NCBI RefSeq assembly: GCF_018889995.1
Contig: NZ_CP076547.1
Span: forward strand, 310,001 to 374,000
Direction: 5' to 3'
DNA from: Subtercola sp. PAMC28395
GTDB lineage: Bacteria; Actinomycetota; Actinomycetes; Actinomycetales; Microbacteriaceae
DNA: 64,000 nt
Positions within the stretch are counted from its first letter, which is position 1; each line of letters opens with the position of its first letter. The translations under genes and the position numbers were made by a program. Below the pieces are notes generated by a model. It saw only the letters and a list, made by a program, of their open reading frames with translations, searched no databases and had not been told where the DNA came from. Shown piece by piece: positions 1 through 9,163 of this stretch.

Positions 1-990
1 GACCGCACGCTCGCCGCGGCAACGGATGCCCGGCAGACCGTCATCGTCGCAGATCCCTCCACCGTGCCTCACGTCCCCGGCACCCTCCTCGTGCGGGAGA
101 ACCCACCCTTCTCCGGCCCGGCGTCGGCCCTCGCAGCCGGATTACATGCCCTGCAGCAGAACACGGCACGTCCCAGCGAATACACGCTCGTACTGGCCTG
201 CGACATGCCCGGAGTCGGGAGCGCGGTGCAGCAGCTTCTTCGGGCAGCGGGAGGAACATGCGACGCGACGACGGAGGCCAGGAATGACGGGCTGATTGCG
301 ATCGATGGCTCCGGGCATCCACAGCATCTACTCGGGCTGTACCGCACGGCCGCACTCATCTCTGCCATCACCGCGGCTGGAGGCGGGCCCGACGCATCGA
401 AGGGCGTGGCGGGGCTCTCCATGCGCTCGCTCCTCGGGCCGCTCACGCTCAAGCCGGTGCATCTGCACGACGACTCGAGCGACGACATCGACACCTGGGC
501 TGACGCACTGCGATTTCGGGCGCAACCAGGCGGCCCGCCCAGACGCAGCGCCGACCCAGCAGACCACGCAACAGACCACGCAGGAACAGCAAGGAGTCAC
601 GTCATGAGCACACCGGCCGTACCGTCAGAGGGCACTGACGCAGGAGGCACTGACGTAGGAGGCACTGACGCAGGTGGCACTGACGCCCCGAAGCAGGCAG
701 ATGACCAGTCCGCGGTGCTGGCGCGCTGGGCCCAGGCCCTCTGCGCCGAGCTGGAGCTGGGCGAAACGCCGGTCGACATCGACACGATCCTCTCGCTCGC
801 GGGAACTGCAGCGCACGCCGTGACCCGCCCCGCCGCGCCACTCACGACGTACCTCGTGGGCTTCGCCGCTGGGCGCGCCGCGGCTCAGGGCACAGATGTT
901 GCCGAGGCCTTCACCGGGGCGAGTGACGCGGCACGCACGCTCGCCGAAAGCTGGGCCCCACCGAGCGACGAGCCCGATGCCTCCCGCTGA
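1..990 (+). CDS. MobA-like nucleotidyltransferase fused to DUF6457 domain (5' partial)
   Basis: The reading frame is open from base 1 to the TGA at 988-990, so the gene begins left of the window. The first ~170 residues look like the middle and end of a MobA/GlmU-type NTP transferase: VRENPPFSGPASALAAGL matches the substrate loop region and LVLACDMPG the metal-binding acidic strand. MobA attaches GMP to molybdopterin in molybdenum cofactor synthesis. A Pro/Asp-rich linker with GTDAGG repeats follows, then a small helical DUF6457 domain (about LARWAQALCAEL to FAAGRAAA). An internal ATG at 604 has its own strong ribosome site, so the DUF6457 part may also be made alone. The stop overlaps the start of moeA, which supports a cofactor role. 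The N-terminal GxxxR G-loop is outside the window. Confidence 0.8.
   Translation, partial: DRTLAAATDARQTVIVADPSTVPHVPGTLLVRENPPFSGPASALAAGLHALQQNTARPSEYTLVLACDMPGVGSAVQQLLRAAGGTCDATTEARNDGLIAIDGSGHPQHLLGLYRTAALISAITAAGGGPDASKGVAGLSMRSLLGPLTLKPVHLHDDSSDDIDTWADALRFRAQPGGPPRRSADPADHATDHAGTARSHVMSTPAVPSEGTDAGGTDVGGTDAGGTDAPKQADDQSAVLARWAQALCAELELGETPVDIDTILSLAGTAAHAVTRPAAPLTTYLVGFAAGRAAAQGTDVAEAFTGASDAARTLAESWAPPSDEPDASR
591..606 (+). promoter_or_regulatory. Internal ribosome binding site and ATG inside the mobA-DUF6457 frame
   Basis: AAGGAG at 591-596 lies 7 bases before an in-frame ATG at 604. Initiation here would release a stand-alone DUF6457 protein of 128 residues starting MSTPAVPSEG. The long frame is not interrupted upstream, so both a fusion and a short product are possible. 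Confidence 0.55.
631..690 (+). repeat. Four tandem 15-bp units in the interdomain linker
   Basis: Units beginning GGCACTGACG recur at 631, 646, 661 and 676 and encode GTDAG/GTDVG/GTDAG/GTDAP. The period of 15 bases keeps the frame. It is probably slippage-prone linker DNA. Confidence 0.85.
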
Positions 991-2308
991 CCTGACACCC
1001 GCTCATGCGCTCGGAGGCGGCGCTCCCGGCGAAGTGCAACCGGCCATGGGGCGACAGATCGAGGTGGCACACAACGCGACGGGTCGAACAGCACAGCGCA
1101 GCTCTCTTCCCTGGGCCGAGGCATATGCCGCCGCTGCGGGAGCGGCAGAGGCGTTGCCCGCCGAACAGATCGAGCTTTCCGAGGCCGCCGGTCGAGTGCT
1201 CGCTGCCGACGTGACAGCCCAACACGACGTACCGCATTACGCCTCCTCGGCGATGGACGGCTGGGCGGTCGCCGGTTCCGGCCCCTGGAATGTCGCGGAC
1301 CCACTGGGCGGCCACCTGGGCGACGCAACGGTCGACGGGCAGCTGCGGCCGGGCCGTGCTCTCCCGATCGTCACCGGTGCACTCGTTCCCGAGGGAGCCG
1401 ACGCCGTGCTCCGTTCCGAGAATGGGGAAGTGCGCGCGGGCCACCTCACCCTCAATACAGCGGGCATCTCCGCCGGCGACCCTCACCCCGGCCAGCACAT
1501 CCGCCCGCGAGCCCAGGAGGCGCGCGAGGGAGACCTGGTGATCGCCCGAGGCACTGTGGTGAACCCGGCGCACATCGCCGTCGCGGCGCTCTGCGCCCTC
1601 GACACACTTCTTGTTGTGCGACAGCCCAGAGTCGCCTTCGTCTTCACCGGCGACGAGGTCGACGAACGTGGCACACCGAAGCCCGGTCGTGTGCGCGACA
1701 CCTTCGGCCCACAGCTCCCCTCTGGCTTCCGGATGCTCGGGGCCCTCCCACTCGGCAGCCGCCGTTGCCCCGATGACCTCGAGGCGACCATCGCTGCCGT
1801 GGCCGAGGCCTCCGCCGGGGCCAATCTCCTCGTCACCACGGGGGGAACGGGCGGCTCACCCGCGGACCACCTGCGCTCAGCGCTTCGAACACTCAAGGCG
1901 CGCATCCTCATCGACGGGGTCGCCATGCGACCCGGCAGCCCCACTCTTCTCGCACGTCTGCCTAGCGGAACATTCGTCATCTGCTTGCCAGGCAACCCGC
2001 TCGCCGCGATGATGGGCGTGCTCACGGTGGCAGTGCCCCTCGTGGCCGCACTCAGCGGAGACCTCAGCGTGAGTTCCGCCCCGCGGAGCTCACGGGCGGT
2101 GGCGGGCGCTGCGCTGGCCGGCAAAGCAGAAACCACCCTGCTCCTGCCCGGCACCCTGCTCGACGGCGTCGCGACCCCGAACCCGTGGACCGGCTCAGGA
2201 ATGATGCGCGGCCTCGCCGAGGCGGACGGAGTACTCGTCGTTCCGAGTGACGGCATCGAGGCGGGCGAACCGGTTCGGGTGTTGAAGCTCCCCTGGCCGC
2301 AGCGCTGA
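977..2308 (+). CDS. moeA: Molybdopterin molybdenumtransferase MoeA
   Basis: A 443-residue protein of the MoeA/gephyrin-E family, which inserts molybdate into adenylylated molybdopterin in the cytoplasm. The N-terminal domain carries YASSAMDGWAV, the central MoCF-binding domain carries VTTGGTGGSPADH and FTGDEVDERG, and LPGNPLAAMMG precedes the C-terminal beta-barrel. The chosen ATG at 977 overlaps the preceding gene by 14 bases. An in-frame ATG at 1046 is nearer the first conserved residues (LPWAEAYAAA) and is an alternative start. With the upstream gene it forms a cofactor operon, so a molybdoenzyme is expected elsewhere in the genome. Confidence 0.93.
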   Translation: MPPADLTPAHALGGGAPGEVQPAMGRQIEVAHNATGRTAQRSSLPWAEAYAAAAGAAEALPAEQIELSEAAGRVLAADVTAQHDVPHYASSAMDGWAVAGSGPWNVADPLGGHLGDATVDGQLRPGRALPIVTGALVPEGADAVLRSENGEVRAGHLTLNTAGISAGDPHPGQHIRPRAQEAREGDLVIARGTVVNPAHIAVAALCALDTLLVVRQPRVAFVFTGDEVDERGTPKPGRVRDTFGPQLPSGFRMLGALPLGSRRCPDDLEATIAAVAEASAGANLLVTTGGTGGSPADHLRSALRTLKARILIDGVAMRPGSPTLLARLPSGTFVICLPGNPLAAMMGVLTVAVPLVAALSGDLSVSSAPRSSRAVAGAALAGKAETTLLLPGTLLDGVATPNPWTGSGMMRGLAEADGVLVVPSDGIEAGEPVRVLKLPWPQR

Positions 2309-2309
2309 G

Positions 2310-2347
2310 CTGCCGGCCCTATCCGTAACGAGAGATACCGGCGGCAG
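2310..2347. terminator. Possible bidirectional terminator between convergent genes
   Basis: CTGCCGGCCCTATC (2310-2323) pairs imperfectly with GATACCGGCGGCAG (2334-2347) across a 10-base loop, in the 48-base gap between two converging genes. There is no clear T-run, so the call rests on position and symmetry. Confidence 0.4.
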
Positions 2348-2356
2348 ACCTCCCTG

Positions 2357-4087
2357 TCACCGACCTCGGAACTCGTCATCGCGCCATTCGACGGCGACCA
2401 CGACTCCCCGGGCGATGTGCTCCTCGCGCTCGCGCAGTTCGACCCTGCGGATCTTGCCCGAGATCGTCTTCGGCAGCTCGAAGAACTCCACCCGCCGGAT
2501 CCTCTGGAACGGGGCCAGCCGCTCGCGGGCGAAAACCAGGATCGACTGTGCGGTCTCGGCCGAGGGCTCGAAGCCGGCGGCGAGAGCTACGTATGCCTTC
2601 GGAACAGAGAGGCGCAGATCATCCGGTGCCGGTACGATCGCCGCTTCGAGAACGGCAGGATGCTCGACCAGTGCACTCTCGAGCTCGAACGGGCTGATCT
2701 TGTAGTCCGAGGCCTTGAAGACATCGTCGGTTCGCCCGATGTAGGTGATGTAGCCGTCGGAATCGCGTGACGCGAGGTCGCCTGTGTGAAAGTAGCCGTC
2801 GTGGATCGCTTCGGCCGTGCGTTGAGGGTCGTTGACGTAGGCGGTCATCAGGTTCGTCGGGCGCATCGAGGCGGTCTGGCTGCCCTGGGCCACGGCGCCA
2901 CTGAGGTCGACGCAGATCTCCCCTTCCTCGGCAGGCTCCCCGGTCAGCGGGTCGAGCAGAACGATGGGGCAGCCGGGCAGGGGGCGGCCCATCGAGCCGT
3001 CTTTCAGTGCCGTCCCCGGTGTGTTCGCAACGACTGCCGTCATCTCGGTCTGACCGTAACCATCGCGGATGGTGAGTCCCCAGCTGCTGCGGACCTGCCC
3101 GATGACCTCCGGGTTCAGCGGCTCACCGGCCGAGATCGCCTCGCGCAGCGAACCGGGGCCCGCCGAAAGGTCACTCTTGATCAGCATGCGCCACACCGTC
3201 GGCGGCGCGCAGAAGGAGGTCACCTTCTCCGACCTCAGGGTCTGGAGCAGGCGCGACGGGTCGAATCGCGCGTAGTTGGAGATGAAGATGGTCGCCTCGG
3301 CGATCCACGGGGCGAAGAAGCAGCCCCAGGCGTGCTTGGCCCAGCCGGGCGAACTGACGGTGAGGTGCACATCGCCGGGTCGAAGGCCCAGCCAGTACAT
3401 CGTGCTCAGATGCCCGACCGGATAGGAGACCTGGGTGTGCTCGACCAGCTTCGGCCGCTGGGTGGTACCTGAGGTGAAGTAGAGCAGTAGCGGGTCGTCG
3501 GGCTGGGTGCCAGGGTGTGGGAGCGGCTCGGCAGGAGTGTCGAATGCTTCTACGAAATCGAGCCAGCCCGCAGGGCCCGGCCCGACGCTGATCCGCGTGT
3601 AGTCGCCCGGTACCGTGTCGAACTTGGCGGCATCCGCACCGTCGGCGATGACGTGCAGCACACCACCGCGTTCCACCCGGTCGACGAGGTCTGCCGAACC
3701 ATATGCCGTGGTCGTCGGCAGAATGACGGCCCCGATCTTCATCACTGCGAGCATGCTCTCCCACAGCTCCACCTGGTTGCCCAGCATGAGCATGACGGCG
3801 TCGCCCTTGCCGATCCCGTGTGCCTTCAGCCAGGCGCCGAGTTGATCGGAGCGTGTCGCGAGCTCGTCGAAGGTGCGCCGGATGCTCGATCCGTCCTCCT
3901 CGACGATGATGAGCGCCTCCCGTGGGTTGCCCCGGGCGATCTCGTCAAACCAGTCGACGCCCCAGTTGAAGCGCTCACCGAGCTCCGGCCAACGGAACTG
4001 TTCGACCGCGCCGTGGTAGTCCTCGCGGAGCTCGATCAACTGGTTTCTGGCCTCCCGGAACCTCGTTGTCGCGGTGGACTCGGGCAT
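2357..4087 (-). CDS. AMP-binding acyl-CoA synthetase (medium-chain/ACSM-like)
   Basis: A 576-residue adenylate-forming enzyme that should activate a carboxylic acid with ATP and transfer it to CoA. All core motifs are present: phosphate loop YFTSGTTQRPK (about 203-213), A5 DGYGQTEM (342-349), A8 YFHTGDLASRDSDG followed by IGRTDDVFKASDYKIS (about 432-465), and A10 PKTISGKIRR with the catalytic lysine near residue 550. The GYGQTE form and overall layout fit the ACSM/medium-chain branch more than acetyl-CoA synthetase. It stands alone, convergent with moeA and divergent from the sigma-like gene, so context gives no substrate. Confidence 0.88.
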   Translation of the reverse strand: MPESTATTRFREARNQLIELREDYHGAVEQFRWPELGERFNWGVDWFDEIARGNPREALIIVEEDGSSIRRTFDELATRSDQLGAWLKAHGIGKGDAVMLMLGNQVELWESMLAVMKIGAVILPTTTAYGSADLVDRVERGGVLHVIADGADAAKFDTVPGDYTRISVGPGPAGWLDFVEAFDTPAEPLPHPGTQPDDPLLLYFTSGTTQRPKLVEHTQVSYPVGHLSTMYWLGLRPGDVHLTVSSPGWAKHAWGCFFAPWIAEATIFISNYARFDPSRLLQTLRSEKVTSFCAPPTVWRMLIKSDLSAGPGSLREAISAGEPLNPEVIGQVRSSWGLTIRDGYGQTEMTAVVANTPGTALKDGSMGRPLPGCPIVLLDPLTGEPAEEGEICVDLSGAVAQGSQTASMRPTNLMTAYVNDPQRTAEAIHDGYFHTGDLASRDSDGYITYIGRTDDVFKASDYKISPFELESALVEHPAVLEAAIVPAPDDLRLSVPKAYVALAAGFEPSAETAQSILVFARERLAPFQRIRRVEFFELPKTISGKIRRVELREREEHIARGVVVAVEWRDDEFRGR

Positions 4088-4278
4088 CGTCGTTACTCCT
4101 TCGGTCGCCCAGCGCGACGGGATCGGGAAATGTCTGGGAAAAACCTGACTGTACTGATGGCCACCCTAAGTCAACCCCCGCCATCCTGTCCCGGAATCGG
4201 CTGGACCACCGCATAGTCTCACAGCGTGTTGCCCCAGACCCCGGCGCCGACAATCGCAGCTGACCGAGGAAGAACTCC

Positions 4279-4623
4279 ATGAACTCTCGCCCGACATCCG
4301 AACAGGCATGCTTCGACGCTGCATACTGGCTCGATGAGATGCGGGGCGAGGCGAGCATCCGTCTGGTAGAGAGAATTGCCGAGGCCGACCACGGCGCGTT
4401 CTCAGACTTCTACGACCTGACATCGGCTCGTGTCTTCGGCATCGTGCGTGCACTGGTGCCAGACGTGAGCCTCTCAGAGCAACTCACACGCGAGATCTTC
4501 CTCGAGTTCTGGAAGAACGCGCCCCAGCACGCTGCGACGTTCGAGCCTCTGCGGTCGATTCTCCTGTTCACGCGCACCTGGGTCGACGATGCACTTGCGG
4601 CGCCGGGCAGGCTCTCCGCCTGA
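4279..4623 (+). CDS. Orphan sigma-70 region 2 protein (truncated ECF sigma factor)
   Basis: A 114-residue protein with a good ribosome site (GAGGAAG before the ATG). Residues about 30-90 match ECF sigma region 2: ADHGAFSDFYDLTSARVFGI corresponds to region 2.1/2.2 and EQLTREIFLEFWKNAP to the core-binding helix. The chain stops soon after LLFTRTWVDDALA, so the linker and the -35-binding region 4 of a normal ~190-residue SigK-like factor are missing. No anti-sigma gene adjoins it. It could be a decayed sigma factor, or a small protein that still binds RNA polymerase core or an anti-sigma. The following 27 bases hold nothing resembling region 4. Confidence 0.65.
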   Translation: MNSRPTSEQACFDAAYWLDEMRGEASIRLVERIAEADHGAFSDFYDLTSARVFGIVRALVPDVSLSEQLTREIFLEFWKNAPQHAATFEPLRSILLFTRTWVDDALAAPGRLSA

Positions 4624-4650
4624 ACCGCCCGGCGCCGCAGTGGGTCGACT

Positions 4651-5769
4651 CTAGATCGTGGCCGTGTCGATCACGAAGCGATAGCGCACGTCACTCTTCA
4701 CGACCCGCTCGTATGCCTCGTCGACCATGCTTGCATCAATGACTTCGACGTCGGCACCCAGGCCGTGCTCGGCGCAGAAGTCGAGCATCTCCTGCGTCTC
4801 CCTGATGCCGCCGATGTTCGAGCCAGCGAGGCTTCGACGCCCACCCACGAGCGAGAAGACGTGGAACTGTTGCGTGTTCTCCGGCAGACCGACGAAGACC
4901 ATCGAGCCGTCGAGCGTGAGCATTCGCAGGTAGGCGTCGAGGTCGAGGTCAGCCGAGACGGTGTTGATGATCAGGTCGAACCGGCCGCGGTTGGCCTTGA
5001 ACGTCGCCGGGTCACTCGTGGCGAAGTAGTCGTCTGCGCCGAAGCGGAGTCCATCATCCTGCTTCGAAAGCGTCTGGCTCAGAACGGTGACCTCGGCACC
5101 CAGTGCGTGTGCGATCTTCACGCCCATGTGGCCGAGACCGCCCATTCCGACGATCGCCACCTTCTTGCCCGGGCCAGCGCCCCAGTGCTTCAGGGGGGAA
5201 TACGTTGTGATGCCTGCGCACAGCAGAGGAGCTGCTTCGTCGAGCGAGATGCCCTCGGGGATGCTGAGCACGTAGTTCTCGTTGGCGACGATCCCGGTGC
5301 TGTATCCGCCGTAGGTCTCTTCGCCGGTGTATTCGCGGCCGTTGTACGTCGGGACGTTGCCCTTCAAGCAGAACTGCTCTTCACCCGCGAGGCAGTTCTC
5401 GCATTCGCGGCACGAGTCCACGAAGCATCCGATGCCCACGCGGTCACCGACGCGGTGTCGGGTGACGGCTGAACCGACCTCGGCGACGATTCCGGCTATC
5501 TCGTGGCCGGGCACCATCGGGAAGATGGCCTTGCCCCACTCTTCACGCGCCTGGTGGATGTCGGAGTGGCAGATGCCGGCGAAGGCGATGTCGATCCTCA
5601 CGTCGTGCTCGCCGACTGCGCGCCGCTCGATCGTCGAGCGTTCGAATGCTGCGCCAGCCGACGATGTGATCAGCGCCGGCACAGTTGTGGTCGTGCTCGA
5701 TGTCGAGGCTTCTGTTGCTGTGACTGACGAGGTGGCTGACGACTGGGGTGTCGATGATTGGACTGTCAT
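4651..5769 (-). CDS. NAD(P)-dependent zinc alcohol dehydrogenase (cinnamyl-alcohol/YahK type)
   Basis: A 372-residue medium-chain dehydrogenase. Catalytic zinc ligands lie in GICHSDIH and GHEIAG, the structural zinc lobe is [15 protein letters not shown], and the nucleotide fold has [25 protein letters not shown] and the [13 protein letters not shown] stretch are typical of the broad-substrate aldehyde reductase/CAD group. The ATG at 5769 follows AAGGGAAGGA. An upstream in-frame start at 5805 lacks such a site. A Ser/Thr-rich N-terminal ~40 residues precede the usual family start and may be disordered. Likely monocistronic. Confidence 0.88.
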   Translation of the reverse strand: MTVQSSTPQSSATSSVTATEASTSSTTTTVPALITSSAGAAFERSTIERRAVGEHDVRIDIAFAGICHSDIHQAREEWGKAIFPMVPGHEIAGIVAEVGSAVTRHRVGDRVGIGCFVDSCRECENCLAGEEQFCLKGNVPTYNGREYTGEETYGGYSTGIVANENYVLSIPEGISLDEAAPLLCAGITTYSPLKHWGAGPGKKVAIVGMGGLGHMGVKIAHALGAEVTVLSQTLSKQDDGLRFGADDYFATSDPATFKANRGRFDLIINTVSADLDLDAYLRMLTLDGSMVFVGLPENTQQFHVFSLVGGRRSLAGSNIGGIRETQEMLDFCAEHGLGADVEVIDASMVDEAYERVVKSDVRYRFVIDTATI

Positions 5770-5840
5770 GCGAATCCTTCCCTTGGACACGACGGAAAGG
5801 CGCAAGAAAGCGACCTCCGCCGGTGTGGTGTGCTTTAAGC

Positions 5841-6233
5841 CTACGTCTCCAGCTGAGACTCGTCGCCATCGACCGCCGGGGCCGCTTCGTGCTGTATCGT
5901 GCCCACGCCAGTGAGGTGTAGCCGCCGCTCACGCATGGCCAGGAACAAAGGGAACACGAAGGCGAAAGCCGTGACACCGGCAAGCACGACGTAGAGCCAG
6001 CCCCGCTTCATCCCGAGTCGCCTGCTCTCGACGATGATCAGGATGCTCCCCGCAACAGCCGCAACCAGGAGGTCGACCGTGAGAGACGAGACGGCAGGGC
6101 CGCTGTTCACCCAGTCGCCCACGAAATCGCGCAGCTGGATGATCGACAACACGTTGAACGACCAGGTTCCGACCAGGCCGACGACGGCCAGCACGAGATA
6201 GGCGAGGGCGAGGGGGGTCCAATTCTTCGTCAT
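5841..6233 (-). CDS. DUF2834 family membrane protein
   Basis: A 130-residue protein with three predicted membrane helices (about 8-28, 50-68, 77-97). The pattern [29 protein letters not shown] is characteristic of DUF2834, a bacterial inner-membrane family of unknown function. It lies upstream of the zinc dehydrogenase on the same strand, 71 bases away. No catalytic motif is visible. Confidence 0.75.
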   Translation of the reverse strand: MTKNWTPLALAYLVLAVVGLVGTWSFNVLSIIQLRDFVGDWVNSGPAVSSLTVDLLVAAVAGSILIIVESRRLGMKRGWLYVVLAGVTAFAFVFPLFLAMRERRLHLTGVGTIQHEAAPAVDGDESQLET

Positions 6234-6329
6234 GGTCTATTGTCGCTGGCTCTCCTCCTCCACAGTCGGGCGAATTTGTGAGTTGTGCACTGATCGGGGG
6301 TTTCGGGTTCTCGGTGTCGGGGTGGATGG

Positions 6330-7913
6330 TTGACTGTTCGCATGACACGAGCATTACTCACTGATGACGAGGTTGATCCGGCCGTGCCCGATCGAACAAG
6401 CACCGGCCCCACCTGCTGCGGCTGGGAGCCCGACGGCTCGGTGACCGATGATCCTGCCAAGAACGGTGGGATGTCACCGTCGTCAGGGCCAGCGTCAGCA
6501 TCTTCAGGATCTGCGTCAACGTCGTCACCACCGTCGTCGGTGTCGCGTCGGGGCAGGTTTGCGGCGGCGGTCGCGGCGGTGGTGGTGTCGCATCGGGCGA
6601 TCGCGGCCGCGCACGCCGAACACGCCCTCCTCGTCGAAGAGGCCCGGATCGCCGGGTTCGCACTCCACACCCAGGACAGCTTCGCGAGCAATGGCGGCGG
6701 AGGTCCGCAGTGGTCTTCTGACCAGATTGTGCAACGCCAGGTCGTTCTCGAGCTCGCCGTCGCCTTACACCTGAGCGAGCCTGACGCGAGGCGGCTGGTC
6801 GATACCTGCGAAGGCCTCACCGGCCCGTTCACGAAAACCCGTGACGCGTTGGCTTCGGGGCGGGTGTCGTACCGGCACACCGAAACCCTCATCCACCGCT
6901 CCCACCCGCTGCCCCGGGAAGCGCTCAGCAAGTACGAGAACACGGTGTTGCCGTGGGCACGCCGGGTGACCGTGCAACGCCTGGACACGATCGCCCGCGC
7001 CTGCGTTGAGGAAGCACAACCCCGAACCGACAACCAACGCCACACCGACGCCGTCACCAACCGGCGTGTGTATTTGGAGCCTGGGTCGGACGGGATGGCG
7101 TACCTGACCCTGTACACCGCCGCCGTGGAAGCTGTTGCCATCCACAACCGCGCTTCTGACATGGCCCGTTCCGCGAAACACGCCGGCGACCCCCGCACCC
7201 TCACCCAACTGAAAGTCGATGTCCTCACCGACCTGATGCTCAACGGCAACACCCACACCCCCCGCGTCGCCCCAGGGATCCGGGCACGGGTGAACGTCAC
7301 CGTCCCCGCACTCACCTTGCTGGGCCGTGACCACCACGGCGTCCCCGACCCCGACCAGTCGTCCGGCCCAGCCAACCTGGAAGGGTTCGGGCCGATCGAC
7401 CGGCACACCGCCCTCACCATCACCCGCGACGCCCACTCGTTCACCCGGGTCCTCACCGACCCCGCCACCGGTACCGTGCTCAGCTACGGCAGGCAACGGT
7501 ACAAGCCCCCGGCAGACCTTGACGAACTCATCCGGCTCACCCACACCGAATGCACCTTCCCCACCCCCTGCCAACCCTCCACCACCACAGACCTCGACCA
7601 CACCATCGCCTGGGGCGACGGCGGCACCACCGCGTACGACAACCTCAGCCCCCTCTGCACCACGCACCACAAAGTCAAACACCACACCGAATGGACCATC
7701 CGGCAAACCCCAGGAGAAAACGGGCGACCACCGACCATCACCTGGACCTCACCCGCCGGCTACCACTACACCATCGACCCCACACCACTCACGAAACCCA
7801 TCGTGCAGTTCACCCAAGGAACAGACCGAACAGACAGCAAGCCTGACTTCGCCGACGATCTCGACGAGAGCGACAGCGAGAGCGACAGCGAGGTTGGCGC
7901 TCCACCATTCTGA
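6330..7913 (+). CDS. DUF222 / HNH endonuclease signature protein
   Basis: A 527-residue protein (an ATG at 6342 gives a slightly shorter form). The N-terminal ~65 residues are low-complexity, then comes an alpha-helical DUF222 domain and, near residues 405-455, a zinc-type HNH core: CTFPTPC..TTTDLDHTIAWGDGG..NLSPLCTTHHKVKHH. The D-H and final H-H give the beta-beta-alpha-metal nuclease site. The tail is acidic and serine-rich (DESDSESDSE). Many actinobacteria carry several copies, and the family includes the REP13E12 proteins of mycobacteria, so this may be a domesticated or mobile nuclease. Its biological role is unknown and nothing in the neighbourhood defines a target. Confidence 0.85.
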   Translation: MTVRMTRALLTDDEVDPAVPDRTSTGPTCCGWEPDGSVTDDPAKNGGMSPSSGPASASSGSASTSSPPSSVSRRGRFAAAVAAVVVSHRAIAAAHAEHALLVEEARIAGFALHTQDSFASNGGGGPQWSSDQIVQRQVVLELAVALHLSEPDARRLVDTCEGLTGPFTKTRDALASGRVSYRHTETLIHRSHPLPREALSKYENTVLPWARRVTVQRLDTIARACVEEAQPRTDNQRHTDAVTNRRVYLEPGSDGMAYLTLYTAAVEAVAIHNRASDMARSAKHAGDPRTLTQLKVDVLTDLMLNGNTHTPRVAPGIRARVNVTVPALTLLGRDHHGVPDPDQSSGPANLEGFGPIDRHTALTITRDAHSFTRVLTDPATGTVLSYGRQRYKPPADLDELIRLTHTECTFPTPCQPSTTTDLDHTIAWGDGGTTAYDNLSPLCTTHHKVKHHTEWTIRQTPGENGRPPTITWTSPAGYHYTIDPTPLTKPIVQFTQGTDRTDSKPDFADDLDESDSESDSEVGAPPF

Positions 7914-8042
7914 AACCGATCGCGGTTGGTGGATTCGCTGGTGCGGTAGGGAATGCCGGCTCCACCGATTCGACTGGTGTATCCAAAGTGCGGCAGCATT
8001 GCACAGGAGTGCACATCGACCAGAAAGATCAGGACTACGAAT

Positions 8043-9092
8043 ATGACAACACGGTCAGCGCCCTACGAAAAATCACTCGCCTGGGTGCGGCGCGCTGTCA
8101 CCGATGGTCCGCTGCCCGTTGCAGTGTTCGGAGTAGCAACTTCGACGGGCATCCAGGAGATCGCCTCCTTCGGCAGTGACAAGGGCCGAGTCGCGGGTGT
8201 CGACGACCAGTTCGCACTCTTCTCCGTCACGAAACCACTCACGGCACTCACTGCACTCCGACTCGTCGAGGCTGGCGAACTGAGCCTCGACGCCCAGCTC
8301 GCAGAGGCGGTGCCCACCCTGAGTGGAGAGAATTCGGGGCTGGCGACCCTTGAACACCTGCTGAGTCACCGAAGCGGCTTAGCCGACCCCGACCTCGACG
8401 GTACCGATCCGAGGGACACCCTCGCTCGCATCGGTGGGGTCTTTCCTGCCGGCACGATGACGCAGTACTGCAACCTCGGTTTCGTCGGTGTCGAAAAGCT
8501 GATGGAGCACGCGTCGGCACGGGCCAACGCGACAACAGCCGGTGAAGTGGGCTCTGGAGGGAGATCCTTCGAGGCCCAGTTCGCAGCTCTGAACGAGGTC
8601 GAAGGCGTATCGACACTGGGCTTCGACCCTGATCGCGATCCACACTTCGTACACGGAACGGAGTCGGTCGGTCTTGACCACTCTCGTCTGGTCGAGGCAC
8701 GGCACCCTGCTGCCGGCGCATACGCGAAGGCAAGCGATCTGCTCTCGCTCGGCAGCGCTTTGCTGAGAACGGTGGCATCGGGGTCTTCGGAGGTCGTGCA
8801 TCCGTCGACCCTCGCTGCGATGCGGGTGAATCGGACGGCAGGGTTGCCCCGACTTAACTCACGTGCCGACGATGCCCAGAAGCAGGACTGGGGGCTGGGA
8901 TTCAACCTGCCCACGTCGTCGGCCATTCTCGACCGAAACCTCTTCGGCCACGCAGGATGGTCGGGGTGCCAGTGGTGGATCTATCCGGAACTCGACGCGT
9001 GCTTCGTGCTGCTGACGAACCTGATCGACCTGCCGGGCAAGGGGGTTCGCATCGACGAGTTGCAGAACGCTTTCGCCTCTGGGCTGCGCTGA
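8043..9092 (+). CDS. Serine hydrolase, beta-lactamase class C / penicillin-binding family
   Basis: A 349-residue protein with the class C signature: nucleophile SVTK (Ser61-Lys64) and YCN (142-144). HAGW near the C-terminus occupies the third-box (HxG/KTG) position. No signal peptide is evident after the ATG at 8043, so it may be a cytoplasmic esterase or peptidase-like enzyme rather than a beta-lactamase. AGGA lies 8 bases upstream of this ATG, and the family homology starts just after it, so earlier in-frame starts are rejected. It stands alone and converges on the next gene. Confidence 0.85.
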   Translation: MTTRSAPYEKSLAWVRRAVTDGPLPVAVFGVATSTGIQEIASFGSDKGRVAGVDDQFALFSVTKPLTALTALRLVEAGELSLDAQLAEAVPTLSGENSGLATLEHLLSHRSGLADPDLDGTDPRDTLARIGGVFPAGTMTQYCNLGFVGVEKLMEHASARANATTAGEVGSGGRSFEAQFAALNEVEGVSTLGFDPDRDPHFVHGTESVGLDHSRLVEARHPAAGAYAKASDLLSLGSALLRTVASGSSEVVHPSTLAAMRVNRTAGLPRLNSRADDAQKQDWGLGFNLPTSSAILDRNLFGHAGWSGCQWWIYPELDACFVLLTNLIDLPGKGVRIDELQNAFASGLR

Positions 9093-9163
9093 CCGCTGCC
9101 CGTCAGACCCGGCAACCACCGCAGCAGCAGCCGTAGCAGCCACTTACCAGCTGCTACCAGGTG

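Noticed and set aside
6230..7706. Long minus-strand frames opposite the DUF222/HNH gene
   Set aside because: The plus strand carries a complete DUF222 and HNH core; the antisense frames have no recognisable domain.
8043..9092. Antibiotic-resistance beta-lactamase
   Set aside because: It has class C motifs but no signal peptide and the third box is HAG, so an esterase/peptidase-like hydrolase is more likely.
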